Shown here: in pieces, positions 44,367 to 54,157 of the stretch
Layout of the letters: every line of letters starts with the position of its first letter
How positions within the stretch are numbered: position 1 is the first letter of the stretch
Assembly: GCF_020535545.1 (NCBI RefSeq)
Contig: NZ_CP084753.1
Coordinates: forward strand, 62,001 to 126,000
Length of the DNA stretch: 64,000 nt
Source of the DNA: Roseateles sp. XES5
GTDB taxonomy: Bacteria > Pseudomonadota > Alphaproteobacteria > Rhizobiales > Rhizobiaceae
Reading direction: 5' to 3'
Made by a program: the position numbers and the translations under genes
The notes under the pieces: model-generated
Databases searched by the model: none
What the model was told of the DNA's origin: nothing
The model's input: the letters and a program-made list of their open reading frames with translations, nothing else

Positions 44367-44936
44367 ATGCTGAACCATCTTCGCCCCGCCCTCACCCTCG
44401 TCGTCGCCCTGACCGCCCTTCTGGGGCTCGCCTATCCGCTTGCCGTGACCGGCATCGCGCAGGTCGCCATGCCGGCCGCCGCCAACGGCTCGCGCATCGA
44501 AAGGAACGGGGCGGTCGTCGGCTCCGAGTTGATCGGCCAGGCCTTCGGTACGGACAGGTATTTCTGGCCGCGCCCTTCCGCGACCGGCCCTGACGCCTAC
44601 AACGCCGCCGCCTCTTCCGGCTCCAACCTCGGCGCCACCTCGGCCAGACTGAAGGAACGCGTTGAGGCCGAGATCGGCCGTCTCACGGCCACGGGTATCG
44701 CGACGCCGGTTCCAGCCGATGCCGTGACGACATCCGGCTCCGGCCTCGATCCGCACATATCCCCAGCTTTCGCCCGGGCGCAGGTCGCCAGAGTGGCAAA
44801 GGCGCGGGGACTGTCGGAAACAGAGGTCGCCAATCTGGTCGAAAACCGTATAGAAGGCCGTGTTTTCGGATTCATCGGCGAGCCGCGGGTGAACGTGCTA
44901 AAGCTGAACCTGGCGCTCGACGCGCACGGAACATGA
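44367..44936 (+). CDS. kdpC: KdpC, subunit of the K+-transporting ATPase
   Basis: 189 residues. One N-terminal membrane helix ([20 protein letters not shown]) is followed by a periplasmic domain with [19 protein letters not shown] and [20 protein letters not shown], the conserved KdpC core. It increases ATP affinity of KdpB and stabilises the complex. It starts 2 bp after kdpB and overlaps kdpD by 4 bp. Codons are again rhizobial. Confidence 0.95.
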   Translation: MLNHLRPALTLVVALTALLGLAYPLAVTGIAQVAMPAAANGSRIERNGAVVGSELIGQAFGTDRYFWPRPSATGPDAYNAAASSGSNLGATSARLKERVEAEIGRLTATGIATPVPADAVTTSGSGLDPHISPAFARAQVARVAKARGLSETEVANLVENRIEGRVFGFIGEPRVNVLKLNLALDAHGT

Positions 44937-47647
44937 GAGTGAGAATGGCGGAAAACCGCGAGGCCAATCGCCGACCCGATCCCGACGCATTGCTTGCTCT
45001 GGCGGAGAAAGACCGCCGGGGCAAGTTGACCGTTTTCCTGGGGGCCGCCCCCGGCGTCGGCAAGACCTATGCCATGCTGACGCGTGCCGGCCGACTGAAG
45101 GCCGAAGGTGTCGACGTCGTCGTCGGCCTCGTGGAAACCCACGGGCGCGGCGAGACCGCCGCCTTGCTGGGCGGGCTCGAGGTCCTGCCACGCACGCAGA
45201 TCAGCCATCGTGGCAAGACGCTGGAGGAATTCGACCTCGATGGCGCGCTCACCCGCCGGCCGCGCATCGTGCTGGTCGACGAGCTTGCCCATTCCAATCC
45301 GGAGGGAAGCCGGCATCCGAAGCGTCACCAGGATATCGAAGAACTGATCGCCGCCGGCATCGATGTCTGGACCGCCCTCAACATCCAGCATCTCGAAAGC
45401 CTTGCCGACCTCGTGGCGCAGATCACCGGCGTCACCGTGCGCGAGCGCGTGCCGGATGTCGTGCTCAAGAAGGCCGACGAGATCGTGCTGGTCGACCTGC
45501 CGCCGACGGAGCTGATCGAGCGCCTCAAGGAGGGCAAGGTCTACCTGCCCGAAAGCGCCAGCCGCGCCGTCGACCGCTTCTTCCGCCTCGGCAACCTGAC
45601 GGCGCTGCGCGAACTTGCCCTTCGCCGCACGGCCGACCGGGTGGACGACCAGATGGTCGACTACCTCAAGCAGAACGCCATCGAAGGCCCCTGGGCGACG
45701 GGCGAACGGCTGATCGTCTGCGTCGGACCGGATGCCCTGTCGGAGAAGGTCGTGCGCGTGGCAAGCCGCCTTGCCTCGGGCCTCAACGCGCCGTGGATTG
45801 TCGTCTCCATCGAACGGGCCGACCGCGAAACGGAAACGACGGAGCGCCTGCAGCGCATGGAAGCGCTGTTCCGCCTCGCCGAGCAACTCGGCGCGGAGAC
45901 CCGCCGCGTGGTCGGCAACGACTTCGTCGAGGAAATCCTGAAGCTCGCCCGCCGCGAGCACGCCACGCAGATCGTCATCGGCGCGCGGCGCAATCGTGGC
46001 TGGACGCGGTTCTTCACCCCGTCGCTGCCGGATGCCCTCTCGCGCCACGCGGCCGGGCTCGGCGTCTATTTCGTCACGCCGGAAAAGAGCGAGAAGCCGG
46101 CCGCCCCCGCGCCGCTGCCGCGCATGACCATCGCGTCCTTTCGCCAGTCCGCGCTGATCGCCGGCGGGTTGACGGCCGCGACGGCGGTCGTCGGCAAGCT
46201 GGTCCACCTCTTTGCCGAACTGCCGAACATCTCCCTGCTCTTCCTGCTGGCGGTGCTCGGCGCGGCGGTGCTGGGCGGCTATGCCTCGGCCTTCATCGCC
46301 GCGGTCCTGTCGGCGCTCGCCTACAATTTCCTCTTCATCGATCCGCTGCACACCTTCACGATCACCGCGCCACATGAGGTCTTCGCGCTGGTCGTCTTCC
46401 TGTCGGTGGCGATCATCGCGGGCGGCTTCGCCTCGCGCATCAAGGAGCAGGCGGAAGTGGCGCGCGTGCGCGCCACCGCCCTGCAGTCGCTCTACGATTT
46501 CTCGCGCAAGCTCTCGACGGCCGCCAAGGCGGACGATGCGATCTGGCTGGCGGTGTCGCATCTGCAGGCGAGCCTCAAGCGCAACATCGTGCTTCTCCTG
46601 CCGGACAAGGCCGATCTCAAGGTCGCCGCGGTCTGGCCGCCGGACACCGAACTCGACGTCACCGACTTCACCGCCGCGCGCTGGACGCGTGACAAGCAGG
46701 AAACGGCGGGCGCCGGCACGGGCACGCTGCCCAACAGCCGCTTCGAGTTCCGCCCGCTGATGGGCCCGCATGGCCTCGTCGGCGTCTGCGGCATCCAGCA
46801 GGCGGAAGAAAGCCTCGACATCAACGCCGAACGTGCCCTTTCGGCCATCCTCGACCAGACCGCCATCGCGCTCGACCGCGCGCGGCTTTCGGAGGAGAGC
46901 GTCGAGCAGGCGGCAAAGCTCGAGGGCGAACGCTATCGCGAGGCGCTGCTTTCCTCCATCTCGCATGACCTGCGCACCCCGCTCGCCACCATCATGGGCG
47001 CCGTCACGAGCCTGCGCCAGCTTGGCGACAAGATGACCGTCGAGAGCCGCGACGACCTGCTCCAGTCCATCGAGGAGGAGGGCAGCCGCATGAGCCGCTT
47101 CGTTTCCAACCTCCTCGACATGACACGCATCGAATCCGGCACGCTGAAACCGAAGAGCGACTGGCTGGATGTCGCCGACGTGGTGCAGTCCGCCATCGAG
47201 CGGGCGCGAAAGCACCTGCCCGGCAAGACCATCGAGACCGGCATCGCCCCGGATCTTCCGCTCGTCGAGGGCGACAGCGTCCTGCTCGGCCAGGTGCTGT
47301 TCAACCTGCTCGACAATGCCGTGAAATTCGGCGGCGAAGAGCCGGTCAACGTCTATGCCCGGCGCGACGGCCAGGATGTGCTGATCTCCGTCACGGACCT
47401 CGGCAAGGGCATCCCACCCGCCGAGCTCGACCGCGTCTTCGAAAAATTCTATCGCCGCGGCAAGCCGGACGGGCGCGCGCCCGGAACCGGCCTTGGCCTG
47501 TCCATCTCCCGCGGCTTCGTCGAGGCGATGGGCGGCACGATCCATGCGGAAAGCCCGGCCGTGAAGAAGAAGGGAACGCGCATCGTCATCCGCTTGCCGG
47601 CCGGCGAAAAGAAGGCTGACGAGAAGAAGGCTGACAGGGCGAAATGA
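44933..47647 (+). CDS. kdpD: KdpD, sensor histidine kinase
   Basis: 904 residues, starting at the ATGA overlap with kdpC (an ATG at 44945 is an alternative). The N-terminal KdpD domain has Walker [16 protein letters not shown] and the [20 protein letters not shown] segment. A Usp-like domain (about 250-370), four membrane helices (about 400-500), a GAF region and the kinase core follow. The phospho-acceptor is H678 in [16 protein letters not shown] and the ATP-binding N, G boxes are in LLDNAVKF and [12 protein letters not shown]. It senses K+ limitation and phosphorylates KdpE. Confidence 0.96.
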   Translation: MRVRMAENREANRRPDPDALLALAEKDRRGKLTVFLGAAPGVGKTYAMLTRAGRLKAEGVDVVVGLVETHGRGETAALLGGLEVLPRTQISHRGKTLEEFDLDGALTRRPRIVLVDELAHSNPEGSRHPKRHQDIEELIAAGIDVWTALNIQHLESLADLVAQITGVTVRERVPDVVLKKADEIVLVDLPPTELIERLKEGKVYLPESASRAVDRFFRLGNLTALRELALRRTADRVDDQMVDYLKQNAIEGPWATGERLIVCVGPDALSEKVVRVASRLASGLNAPWIVVSIERADRETETTERLQRMEALFRLAEQLGAETRRVVGNDFVEEILKLARREHATQIVIGARRNRGWTRFFTPSLPDALSRHAAGLGVYFVTPEKSEKPAAPAPLPRMTIASFRQSALIAGGLTAATAVVGKLVHLFAELPNISLLFLLAVLGAAVLGGYASAFIAAVLSALAYNFLFIDPLHTFTITAPHEVFALVVFLSVAIIAGGFASRIKEQAEVARVRATALQSLYDFSRKLSTAAKADDAIWLAVSHLQASLKRNIVLLLPDKADLKVAAVWPPDTELDVTDFTAARWTRDKQETAGAGTGTLPNSRFEFRPLMGPHGLVGVCGIQQAEESLDINAERALSAILDQTAIALDRARLSEESVEQAAKLEGERYREALLSSISHDLRTPLATIMGAVTSLRQLGDKMTVESRDDLLQSIEEEGSRMSRFVSNLLDMTRIESGTLKPKSDWLDVADVVQSAIERARKHLPGKTIETGIAPDLPLVEGDSVLLGQVLFNLLDNAVKFGGEEPVNVYARRDGQDVLISVTDLGKGIPPAELDRVFEKFYRRGKPDGRAPGTGLGLSISRGFVEAMGGTIHAESPAVKKKGTRIVIRLPAGEKKADEKKADRAK

Positions 47648-48339
47648 CGAGCGAGCGCATCCTTGTGGTGGACGACGAACCGCAGATCCAGCGGTTCCTC
47701 AAGCCCGCCCTCAAGGCCGCGGGCTACGATGTGGTGGAAGCTGCGAACGGCGCGGAGGCGCTGAAGGCGGTGGCGACGCTAGCGCCCGACCTCGTCATCC
47801 TTGATCTCGGCCTGCCGGATATGGACGGCAAGGAGGTCGTGACGAGCCTGCGGGGCTGGACGACGATCCCGATCATCATTCTTTCCGCCCGTGAGCGCGA
47901 GAGCGAGAAGATCGCCGCGCTCGACCTCGGCGCCGACGACTATATCGAAAAGCCCTTCGGCATCGGCGAGTTGACGGCCCGCATCCGCACCGCATTGCGC
48001 CACCGCGAGCGCGCCGCCGCCGCACCGGCGAACCTTTCGACCGACGGGCTCGTCATCGACACGGTGCACCGGATCGTCTCGCGCGACGGCGAGGCCATCC
48101 GGCTGACGCCGAAGGAATACGATCTCCTCATCCTTCTTTCCCGCCATGCCGGGCGCGTCGTCACGCACAAGGCGCTGCTCACCGCCGTGTGGGGACCGGC
48201 CCACGGCGAGGATCTGCACTATCTGCGCGTCTTCATCGGCCAGCTCCGCCAGAAGATCGAGCGCGACCCGACCCACCCCACCATCGTGCGCACGGAGCCC
48301 GGCGTCGGCTATCGCCTTACCGTCGATCAGGACGCCTGA
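47644..48339 (+). CDS. kdpE: KdpE, OmpR-type response regulator
   Basis: 231 residues, overlapping kdpD by 4 bp. The receiver has the acidic pair D10-D11 and phospho-acceptor D54 in LVILDLGLPDMDG. The C-terminal winged helix (about 130-228) includes RLTPKEYDLLILLSRHAG and RVFIGQLRQKIERDPTHP. It activates kdpFABC transcription when phosphorylated. It is the last kdp gene. Confidence 0.96.
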   Translation: MTSERILVVDDEPQIQRFLKPALKAAGYDVVEAANGAEALKAVATLAPDLVILDLGLPDMDGKEVVTSLRGWTTIPIIILSARERESEKIAALDLGADDYIEKPFGIGELTARIRTALRHRERAAAAPANLSTDGLVIDTVHRIVSRDGEAIRLTPKEYDLLILLSRHAGRVVTHKALLTAVWGPAHGEDLHYLRVFIGQLRQKIERDPTHPTIVRTEPGVGYRLTVDQDA

Positions 48340-48450
48340 TCCCGGCCGATCAAGGCCGTGGCAATCCCCTCCTTCGCCTTTCCCGGCACCACGGCCGACG
48401 CATCACTGTGTCTGGAGACGCCAACTCGACACGATCCTGCTTTCGTGCTA

Positions 48451-48481
48451 TCCAAAAAAGAATAGATAATTCTCTTTTGGA
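48451..48481 (+). promoter_or_regulatory. Inverted repeat overlapping the amidase ribosome-binding site
   Basis: TCCAAAAAAGAAT (48451-48463) and ATTCTCTTTTGGA (48469-48481) are inverted with 12 of 13 positions matching and a 5-base spacer. The AT-rich element ends 8 bp before the amidase ATG and overlaps its TTTTGGAG ribosome-binding site. It is a good candidate operator for the TetR protein encoded at the end of the same operon. Confidence 0.6.
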
Positions 48482-48488
48482 GTCCGCC

Positions 48489-49949
48489 ATGCCGCTGCAC
48501 GCCCAAGCCGACCCGATCGACGCCCTTCCCCTTGTCGAATTCGACGCCATCGCACAGGCCGAAGCGGTGCGCTCGGGGCACCTGACGCCGGAAGACCTGC
48601 TCGATGCGGCCATCGCCCGCATCGAGCGGTTGAACCCGCTGCTCAACGCCCTGAGTTCCACTGCCTTCGACGCCGCACGCCAGCGCGCCCAGGCCCTCGC
48701 GGCAGACGGCGCCCTTGCCGGCGTTCCCACCCTGCTCAAGGATCTGCTCGCCTATCCCGGTCAACCGATCGGCCTCGGCTCCCGGCTCATGGCCGGACAG
48801 GTCGCACCCGCCGGTTCGCCCTATACCGACGCGCTCGACGCAGCCGGCCTCCTGATCCTCGGCAAGACCACCACCTCGGAATTCGGCCTGATCGGCACGA
48901 CGGAGCCCCTTGCGACGGGCGCGACGCGCAATCCCTGGGATCTCTCCCGCTCGACCGGCGGTTCGTCCGGCGGCGCGGCTGCCGCCGTCGCCTCCGGCAT
49001 GGTGCCGCTCGCGCATGCCTCGGATGGCGGCGGGTCGATCCGCGGGCCGGCATCGCTCTGCGGCGTCTTCGGCTTCAAGCCGAGCCGCTGGCGCACACGT
49101 TTTGCCGGCTTGCCGAAGGAAATGCCGCTCGCCGCAATCCTCAGCGAACATTGCCTCAGCCGCTCGGTGCGCGACAGCGCCACCTGGCTGCGTGTGACGG
49201 AAGCCGACGACATCGCCCCCGGCCTGCCGGACGCCGTGACGCTTGCCAGAAATCCGCCGCACCGGCTTCGGATCGGGCACTATCACCGCGACGCCTTCGG
49301 CAATGCACCGGATACGGCCGCCGTGGCGGCGCTGGAGCACACCGTCACGCTCTGCCGTACCCTCGGCCATGACGTCATGCCGGTCGAAGGCCCGCGCTTC
49401 GATGGGCGGACGGCAAGCCGCGCCGTTTTCGACATCATGGCCATGACAACCGCCGGCATGCTGGATTTCCTGGCGCCCGGTCTTCCACCCGAGGCCATGG
49501 CCGCCTGCCTCGAGCCCTACACAATCATGCTCATCGGCCATGCCCGCGGACTGGCGCCCTCCCGCCTGACGGAGGCCACGGCAGAGTTGTCGGCGGCCGG
49601 CGAAGCGGCGGAACGCGCCTTCGCCGGCGTGGATATCCTGCTGTCGCCGACCATCCCGTTCACCGCCTTCCCGCTCGGCACCGTAGCGCCCGATTGCCCA
49701 CCGGATCGGCTGCGCGCCCATTTCGAGCGCAGCGCCGGCTTCACCGCCGCAGCCTCGCTCGCCGGCTGGCCGGCCATGTCCGTGCCGCTTTTCTGGAGCG
49801 ACGAGGGATTGCCGGCCGGCAGCCACTTCGCAGCGCGCGGCGGCGAGGATGCGCTGTTGTTGCGGCTTGCCTTCCAGCTGGAAAAGGCGGCACCCTGGGC
49901 GCCGCGCCTTCTTGCGCTTTCACGGGACCTCGCATGCCGCAAATCCTGA
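48489..49949 (+). CDS. Amidase (amidase signature family)
   Basis: 486 residues. The catalytic Ser-cisSer-Lys triad is visible: Lys84 in TLLKDLLAYPG, the cis-Ser in GGGSIRGPASLCG and the nucleophilic Ser in that same loop, with the Gly/Ser signature RSTGGSSGGAAAAV. These enzymes hydrolyse carboxamides to acids and ammonia (6-aminohexanoate-cyclic-dimer hydrolase, nicotinamidase-like and aryl amidases are relatives). It has its own downstream TetR gene (16-bp overlap) and a palindrome at its ribosome-binding site. Substrate unknown. Confidence 0.88.
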   Translation: MPLHAQADPIDALPLVEFDAIAQAEAVRSGHLTPEDLLDAAIARIERLNPLLNALSSTAFDAARQRAQALAADGALAGVPTLLKDLLAYPGQPIGLGSRLMAGQVAPAGSPYTDALDAAGLLILGKTTTSEFGLIGTTEPLATGATRNPWDLSRSTGGSSGGAAAAVASGMVPLAHASDGGGSIRGPASLCGVFGFKPSRWRTRFAGLPKEMPLAAILSEHCLSRSVRDSATWLRVTEADDIAPGLPDAVTLARNPPHRLRIGHYHRDAFGNAPDTAAVAALEHTVTLCRTLGHDVMPVEGPRFDGRTASRAVFDIMAMTTAGMLDFLAPGLPPEAMAACLEPYTIMLIGHARGLAPSRLTEATAELSAAGEAAERAFAGVDILLSPTIPFTAFPLGTVAPDCPPDRLRAHFERSAGFTAAASLAGWPAMSVPLFWSDEGLPAGSHFAARGGEDALLLRLAFQLEKAAPWAPRLLALSRDLACRKS

Positions 49950-50539
49950 AGGACGACCTTCGCCTGCGCATCCTCGACGCCGCGGGTGCCATTTTTGCCG
50001 AACGCGGCTTCGAGGCCGCGCGCATCGCCGACATTGCCGAGCGCGCCGGCACGAGCGCCAGCAACGTCTACAAATATGTGAAGGACAAGACGGACCTGTT
50101 CCACCGCGTGCTGCCCGCCGAACGGGCGGCCGAGCACCGCCGTCTGCTGAGCGCCCGTCTCGGCGAATTCGAGATACGCACCGACTGGCAGGCGATGGAT
50201 GCGCAGCGCTCCCGAGAGGCCGGCGACCTCCTCGCCTTCTGGGTCACGCACCGCCACATCGCCGCGATCCTGATGGGCCGGGCCGCTGGCACGGCCTATG
50301 AGGCCCATCGCGGCGAAATGGTCGCGGAAATGACCGGCCGCGCCGTGCTTCGTCTCGGGCGGCAGGACGACCCGCATCTGCGCTTCGTGCTGGAGCAGGT
50401 CTTTACCCGCACGCTCGACACGCTGGCCGCAATTCTCATCCGCTACGAAACCGCCGAGGACATTCGCACGGCCGTCGCGCATTTCTGGCGCTTCCAGCTT
50501 GCCGGACTCGAGGCCCTTCTCACCGCGTCGCGGGTGTGA
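49934..50539 (+). CDS. TetR family regulator linked to the amidase
   Basis: 201 residues from the ATG at 49934, inside the end of the amidase gene. The HTH lies at about residues 24-45 (ARIADIAERAGTSASNVYKY), then KDKTDLFHRVL and a helical ligand domain. The overlap shows co-translation with the amidase, so it is probably a local repressor relieved by the amide substrate or product. The inverted repeat at 48451-48481 is its likely site. Confidence 0.88.
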   Translation: MPQILKDDLRLRILDAAGAIFAERGFEAARIADIAERAGTSASNVYKYVKDKTDLFHRVLPAERAAEHRRLLSARLGEFEIRTDWQAMDAQRSREAGDLLAFWVTHRHIAAILMGRAAGTAYEAHRGEMVAEMTGRAVLRLGRQDDPHLRFVLEQVFTRTLDTLAAILIRYETAEDIRTAVAHFWRFQLAGLEALLTASRV

Positions 50540-50574
50540 CCGGAAATGCAGCAGGCGAGTTTATTTTAGCAAGC

Positions 50575-50716
50575 GTACCGGAATCGCCGAATCAGACCTT
50601 CCCTGCGCCCGGGCAAGACCTTACTTGAAAGGCACTCGCGCAACCCGCGAGCTTCCCCGCGTCATTGGGAGCCAACCGTGGCGCTCGCTGCCCCGCTTCG
50701 TGCGGGGCCCTTTTTT
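50575..50716 (+). ncRNA. Candidate small RNA ending in a Rho-independent terminator
   Basis: This 177-bp gap between two TetR genes holds a compact structured segment. It has a 6-bp hairpin CTCGCG-CAACC-CGCGAG (50635-50651) and a 3' terminator at 50690-50716. The terminator belongs to the plus strand, but the nearest plus-strand stop is about 150 bp upstream, more than a simple operon end needs. The layout resembles rhizobial trans-acting sRNAs. I could not assign a family and see no certain promoter; the 5' end is a guess. It may only be a long 3' UTR. Confidence 0.35.
50690..50716 (+). terminator. Rho-independent terminator
   Basis: GCCCCGC (50690-50696) pairs with GCGGGGC (50702-50708) around the loop TTCGT, followed by CC and six T. 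It acts on plus-strand transcripts only (the amidase-tetR operon or the candidate sRNA). The minus-strand TetR gene ends at the same spot. Confidence 0.85.
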
Positions 50717-51340
50717 CTAGAAACTGTTTGGAAAAGCCTGACGCAGCAGCGTCATCGCCGTCTTGTGCAGCGCCTCGGAGCCCGCCATATCGGGATTGAA
50801 GGTGTCCCAGTACCAGGCGCCCTGCACCAGATAGTTCAGCCCCTCGGCCAGCGTATCCGTATCCACGCCCTGATAGCCGCCGTCCCGCGCCACCTCGGCC
50901 AGCATCCTGCGCGACTGGTCCAGATAGGCCCGGTCGCTTGGCAGGCTGATCATCTTGTCGAGCTGCATGGTCTGCCGGTCGCTGCCGAAGAGCACCCAGA
51001 CCGAGACCCAGTCGGGATGCTGCCGGCGAAAATGCCGGGCGCAATCGATGGAGGCGACGATGCGCTCGGCCGGCGAAAGGCCGGGCTTGTCGACGGTTTC
51101 CTCCCAGAGCCGGGCGAACTGGTCGTTGAGATATTCGAGCACGGCGCGGAAGAGCTTTTCCTTCGAGCCGAAATGAAAGACGACCAGCGCGTTGGACGAG
51201 CCGATCTCGCCGGCGATCCGCTGCATGGTGACGCCCGCCATGCCCTCCTCGGCGATCAGGCGGATGGTGGTGTCGATGATCCGCTGGGCGCTCGCCTGCC
51301 CGCGCAGGTGCCGGCGGTCCTGCCGGCCGGTCTTGGTCAT
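50717..51340 (-). CDS. TetR family transcriptional regulator (BetI-like)
   Basis: 207 residues from the ATG at 51340; a TTG at 51460 would add 40 residues of Pro/Ala-rich sequence and is rejected. The HTH at about residues 36-57 reads VTMQRIAGEIGSSNALVVFHF, followed by SKEKLFRAVL. The ligand domain has PDWVSVWVLFG, which recalls BetI-type regulators. It is on the same strand as, and 126 bp downstream of, the amidase at 51467, and probably controls the binding-protein/amidase pair through the near-palindrome at 54098-54111. Confidence 0.83.
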   Translation of the reverse strand: MTKTGRQDRRHLRGQASAQRIIDTTIRLIAEEGMAGVTMQRIAGEIGSSNALVVFHFGSKEKLFRAVLEYLNDQFARLWEETVDKPGLSPAERIVASIDCARHFRRQHPDWVSVWVLFGSDRQTMQLDKMISLPSDRAYLDQSRRMLAEVARDGGYQGVDTDTLAEGLNYLVQGAWYWDTFNPDMAGSEALHKTAMTLLRQAFPNSF

Positions 51341-51466
51341 CGGCGTTGCGCCGTCCGGTTCCCCGTCCGGCGGTGTCGCGGCTTTCGGTGTTTTCAACGC
51401 ATCGTTCCCGACTGAGGGATGGTCCGCCGCCCTTATCGGACGGCGGACGTTCGCGGTCAACGGCGC

Positions 51467-52894
51467 TTACAGGCTCGGACGATGCGCCGCATCGCCATAC
51501 CATGGGCCGGTCGCTTCCTCGAAAGCGAGGCCCGCGCGGAAGACGTCGGCATCCCGGTAGGTGCGGCCGACGATCTGCAGGCCGGTCGGCACGCCGTTGC
51601 CGGCGCGCCCCGAGGGCACGGACAGCACGGGGCAGCGGCTCATCATGTTGAAGGGCGTCGTCATGACCCAGCCGAGCGAGGGATTGACCACCTTGCCGTT
51701 GATCTCCACCGTTCCCGTCGTGTGGTCGAAATCGGCCGGCACCGCGGGCAGCGCATTGGTCGGGCAGACGAGCACGTCGTAGCGGTCGAGAATCGGGCCG
51801 AGCGTTCGGTACATCTCGCCGATCACTTCGAGGCTCCCGACGAAGTCGGTGGACTTCGAGACCCGGCCCTTCTCCGCGAAATCACGGGCATAGGTCGTCA
51901 TCTTGTCGCCGTGCTCTTCGAGCAGCGTCGAAAGATAGCCGCCGAAGAGGTGCTCGAGATAGCCCATGCCGGCTTCAAGGATATGCGGCGGCCAGCCGAG
52001 ATCGACCTCCTCCACCGTCGCGCCGAGCGAGCGGAAAACGTCGAGGGCGGCGAGCGTGTTCTTCTGCACGTCCGGGTCCACCTCGAAGACGCCGAGATTC
52101 ATCGAGAAGGCGATCTTCCAGCCCTTGATCGGCTTGTATTCCAGCGGCAGGCGCAGCTTCGGACGCAGCGAGGCGATATCGCCGGTGTCAGGCCCGCACA
52201 TGACGTTCTGCAGCAGGATCGCATCCTTCACCGTACGGGCCATCGGGCCGGTATGGCAGAAGAAGTCGAGGTTGAAGGGTGTATCGTCAGGATTGCGGCC
52301 ATAGGGCGGCTTGTAGCCGACGACACCGCAGGCGGAAGCCGGAATGCGGATCGAACCGCCGATATCCGAGCCCGTCGCCAGCGTCGACGTGCCGGAGGCA
52401 AGCGACGCGCCGGCCCCGCCCGAGGAGCCGCCGCAGGTGAAATCGGGATTCCAGGGATTGCGCGTGACGCCCCACAGGCGCGACCAGGTGGTGCCGGCGC
52501 AGCAGAATTCCGGCGTCGCCGTGCGCGCATGGGCAATGCCGCCCGCCGCCATGATGCGGGCATTCATCGTCGAGGTACGGTCCGCGATATAGTCCTTCTG
52601 GATCAGCGAGCCGATGGAGGTCGGTTTGCCGGCAATGTCGCTCTCGTCCTTGATGCCGACGGGCAGGCCTTCCAGCACGCCGGTGCGCGCGCCTTTGGCA
52701 TATTTGGCCTCCGCCTTGCGGGCGCGGTCCATGGCCTCGTCGAAATGCGTATAGGTCAGCGCGTTGACCGATCCCTTCAGCGCCTCCGCCCGCCGGATCG
52801 TCGCCTCCATCAATTCGACGGGGGAGAGTTTCCCGCTCTTGAAAAGGCCGATGGCCTCATGGGCGGAAAGATAACACAGGTCGAGATCGTTCAT
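51467..52894 (-). CDS. Amidase (amidase signature family), co-operonic with a binding protein
   Basis: 475 residues from the ATG at 52894, preceded by CCGGAG; an ATG at 52933 overlapping the previous stop (ATGA) is a real alternative that adds 13 residues. The triad is present: Lys82 in LPVGIKDESDIAG, the signature CGGSSGGAGASLASG and the Ser pair in GSDIGGSIRIPASACG. The substrate pocket region is Trp- and Cys-rich (FCCAGTTWSRLWG). It hydrolyses an amide delivered by the transporter whose binding protein is encoded directly upstream. Only the binding protein of that transporter is present here. Confidence 0.9.
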   Translation of the reverse strand: MNDLDLCYLSAHEAIGLFKSGKLSPVELMEATIRRAEALKGSVNALTYTHFDEAMDRARKAEAKYAKGARTGVLEGLPVGIKDESDIAGKPTSIGSLIQKDYIADRTSTMNARIMAAGGIAHARTATPEFCCAGTTWSRLWGVTRNPWNPDFTCGGSSGGAGASLASGTSTLATGSDIGGSIRIPASACGVVGYKPPYGRNPDDTPFNLDFFCHTGPMARTVKDAILLQNVMCGPDTGDIASLRPKLRLPLEYKPIKGWKIAFSMNLGVFEVDPDVQKNTLAALDVFRSLGATVEEVDLGWPPHILEAGMGYLEHLFGGYLSTLLEEHGDKMTTYARDFAEKGRVSKSTDFVGSLEVIGEMYRTLGPILDRYDVLVCPTNALPAVPADFDHTTGTVEINGKVVNPSLGWVMTTPFNMMSRCPVLSVPSGRAGNGVPTGLQIVGRTYRDADVFRAGLAFEEATGPWYGDAAHRPSL

Positions 52895-52932
52895 GGGCTG
52901 CTCCGGGGAAAGGGTCTTGTCGGCCGGGCGCA

Positions 52933-53964
52933 TCACTTCAGCACCTCGGTCCAGATCTTGGTGTAGAGGTCGTTGACCGCCTGCGGGCAGGCCGGAGAGA
53001 AGCGGCCATGCGCAAGATGTTCTTCCGGCACGACGATCTCCGGTGCGGTGCGCATGTCCTCGGGCATGTACTTTTCCGAGCCCTTGATGCCGTTGGCATA
53101 GCGGGCATAGGCGGAGATCAGCGCGGCGTTTTCCGGGTCCATGATGAAGTTCATGAACAGCCTGGCGTTCTCGACATGCGGCGCGGTCTTCAGGATCGCG
53201 ACATTGTCCATCCAGATCGGATAGCCTTCCTTCGGGTAGCCGTAGACGAAGCGGTCGCTCTTCAGGCGCACGCGCATCGCCGCCCCGCCCCAGGTAACGC
53301 CCGCCGCATAGTCGCCGGCGGTGTATTTCTCGATGTTCGGGTAGTCGAGCGCGATCCACTTGTCGCGCGCGGCGGCAAGCCGGTCGCGCACCTTGCGCAG
53401 AATGTCCTTGTCATCCGTGCAGACTTCGCCGCCCTCGTAGGAGACGGCGAGCGAAAGCACGTCGCCCATTTCCGGCAGCACGTTGACCTTGCCGACCAGT
53501 TCGGGCGGCGGATCGAGGAAGATCGCCGACGTGTTCGGGTCGCCGGAATAGACCGTCTTGTCGACCATCACGCCGGTCGTGCCCCATTGCCACGGAACGG
53601 TGTAACGGCGGCCGGGGTCGAAATCGACATCCACCCAGCGCGGGTCCATGTGCTTGAAATTCTCCATCTGGTCGGGTCGCGCTTCAAGCAGCAAGCCCTC
53701 GTCGATCCAGATCTTCACGAAGGTCGAGGACGGCACGACGATGTCGAAATCGTTGCCGCCCTGGCGGGCCTTGGCGATCGCCGTGTCGTTGGAATCGAAG
53801 TCGGTGATCGTCACCTTGACGTCGTAGGTCGCCTCGAATTTCTTGACGAGTTCCGGGCTCGTATATTCCCCCCAGTTGTAGATGTTCAGGACGCCCTCCG
53901 CCTGCGCCGGTCCATAGGACAGAAGCGCGGCGATGGACGTGGCGGCAGTTACAAGCATGCGCAT
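52933..53964 (-). CDS. Extracellular binding protein of the polyamine (PotD/PotF) type
   Basis: 343 residues from the ATG at 53964 with GGGAG upstream. The signal peptide spans about 1-22 (cleavage near AQA-EGVL). The mature start LNIYNWGEYTSPELVKKFE is the PotD/PotF signature. PWQWGTTGVMVDK and GAAMRVRLKSDRFVYGYP follow. The usual polyamine-binding Asp and Trp residues are only partly conserved, so another cationic amide or amine is possible. Permease and ATPase genes are absent. It is the first gene of an operon with an amidase. Confidence 0.87.
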   Translation of the reverse strand: MRMLVTAATSIAALLSYGPAQAEGVLNIYNWGEYTSPELVKKFEATYDVKVTITDFDSNDTAIAKARQGGNDFDIVVPSSTFVKIWIDEGLLLEARPDQMENFKHMDPRWVDVDFDPGRRYTVPWQWGTTGVMVDKTVYSGDPNTSAIFLDPPPELVGKVNVLPEMGDVLSLAVSYEGGEVCTDDKDILRKVRDRLAAARDKWIALDYPNIEKYTAGDYAAGVTWGGAAMRVRLKSDRFVYGYPKEGYPIWMDNVAILKTAPHVENARLFMNFIMDPENAALISAYARYANGIKGSEKYMPEDMRTAPEIVVPEEHLAHGRFSPACPQAVNDLYTKIWTEVLK

Positions 53965-54097
53965 GAAAAACTCCCTTGATTGGCCAGGTCGGCGAGGCGC
54001 TTCGATGCGCTGGCGCATGATGCGGCGGATTGGCCGAGCCCCCTCCCCGGGTCTCGTTCCCGTCCTCCCCGGGTGCCTCGCGATCAAGAGAAAACAA

Positions 54098-54111
54098 ACT
54101 GAACGTTTAGT
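54098..54111 (-). promoter_or_regulatory. TetR-type near-palindrome upstream of the binding-protein/amidase operon
   Basis: ACTGAACGTTTAGT is a 14-bp palindrome with 12 of 14 positions symmetric around AACGTT. It lies about 135 bp before the binding-protein ATG and 47 bp from the SURF1 stop. Size and symmetry fit a TetR-family operator; the regulator at 50717-51340 is the natural candidate. Confidence 0.5.
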
Positions 54112-54157
54112 CAAATAGATTTTCGAACAGCCGAAAACCGCTTCCGGTTATGAATCC

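Noticed and set aside
44597..47545. A 982-codon minus-strand frame opposite kdpD
   Set aside because: Long antisense frames are common in GC-rich genes; composition is low-complexity (Arg/Gly/Ala/Asp) and kdpD on the other strand has all expected domains.
50717..51460. TTG start at 51460 for the BetI-like TetR gene
   Set aside because: It would add 40 Pro/Ala-rich residues without a ribosome-binding site; the ATG at 51340 gives the normal distance to the HTH.
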